From Pseudomonadota bacterium (lineage in GTDB: Bacteria > Pseudomonadota > Alphaproteobacteria > Rhodobacterales > Rhodobacteraceae), in assembly GCA_021813645.1 (NCBI GenBank), contig JAKAJW010000347.1, forward strand, positions 1 through 5,988: a DNA stretch of 5,988 nucleotides, read 5' to 3'. Shown piece after piece: positions 5,801 through 5,988 of this stretch; positions within the stretch are counted from its first letter, which is position 1; each line of letters starts with the position of its first letter. A program made the translations under genes and the position numbers. The notes beneath the pieces were generated by a model, which was not told the DNA's origin, did no database searches, and saw only the letters and a program-made list of their open reading frames with translations.

Positions 5801-5988
5801 ATGGCTTTCGCGAGCGCATCAATCGACGAGGCGGCGGACCTGCCGGTGCGGGTGCCGCTGGTCACCGAACCGCTCGGCATCCTGGGCTCGCTGCGCAACG
5901 CCCGCCGCAACGTGCTGGAGCTGATCCCCGAGCTAGCCACCCATGTGCCGATCGTCTCCGGCCGCACCGGCAAGCGCTGGCATATGGT
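5801..5988 (+). CDS. N-terminus of a probable cytochrome P450 (partial, runs off right edge)
   Basis: The frame opens at the ATG at 5801, eight bases after AAGGGGA, and stays open to the window end (62 full codons). The visible residues include EPLGILGSLRNARRNVLELIPELA and then PIVSGRTGKRWHMV. This resembles the start of bacterial cytochrome P450s of the type found in Rhodobacterales, where a similar WHMV stretch precedes the first helices of the P450 fold. There is no signal peptide, as expected for a soluble P450. The heme-binding cysteine loop and I-helix lie outside the window, so the call rests on N-terminal resemblance from memory. The gene has a good promoter and diverges from the lipoprotein gene. 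Confidence 0.5.
   Translation, partial: MAFASASIDEAADLPVRVPLVTEPLGILGSLRNARRNVLELIPELATHVPIVSGRTGKRWHM

Overview
The window is GC-rich DNA with dense GC-ending codons. It most likely comes from an alphaproteobacterium. The EF-Tu is a 391-residue alphaproteobacterial-looking protein, the HAD gene belongs to a subfamily (TIGR01459 type) that I associate with Alphaproteobacteria, and the start of a P450-like gene at the right edge resembles proteins of the Rhodobacterales and relatives. This assignment rests on recognising sequences, not on a search.

Layout, left to right. (1) Positions 1-55 hold the first 18 codons of an unidentified gene that runs leftward out of the window. (2) Positions 56-538 hold no convincing gene. 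They contain an AT-rich patch, a small inverted repeat, and a good sigma70-type promoter (475-503) that drives the next two genes. (3) A rightward two-gene operon follows: a family II (DHH, manganese-type) inorganic pyrophosphatase at 539-1456, then a class IIA HAD-like protein at 1467-2345. (4) Convergent to it, with 22 bases between stop codons, is a leftward CatB-type hexapeptide acetyltransferase (2368-3021). It is preceded by an unusual 5' leader. (5) Further genes on the minus strand are a small secreted c-type cytochrome (3168-3590), the elongation factor Tu gene (3740-4915) with a strong intrinsic terminator at 3686-3717, and an unrecognised lipoprotein (5005-5670). (6) A short divergent promoter region separates the lipoprotein from a rightward gene that starts at 5801 and runs off the window, probably a cytochrome P450.

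The most interesting structure is upstream of the CatB-type gene. On the minus strand, a perfect TTGACA -35 box is followed by a strong Shine-Dalgarno sequence and a six-codon reading frame (MDKTLF-stop). From its third codon onward, this mini-gene forms one arm of a 14-bp stem. The other arm contains the ribosome binding site of the acetyltransferase and ends three bases before its start codon. This is the layout of the drug-inducible translational attenuators of Gram-positive cat genes, and the peptide resembles the M-x-K-T-x leader of cat-86. If real, the acetyltransferase would be an inducible antibiotic-resistance gene whose translation is released when a ribosome stalls on the leader.

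The remaining genes look like ordinary housekeeping or metabolic genes with no obvious shared pathway. The pyrophosphatase and HAD protein are probably co-transcribed. The tuf gene stands alone, without its usual ribosomal-protein or secE neighbours.
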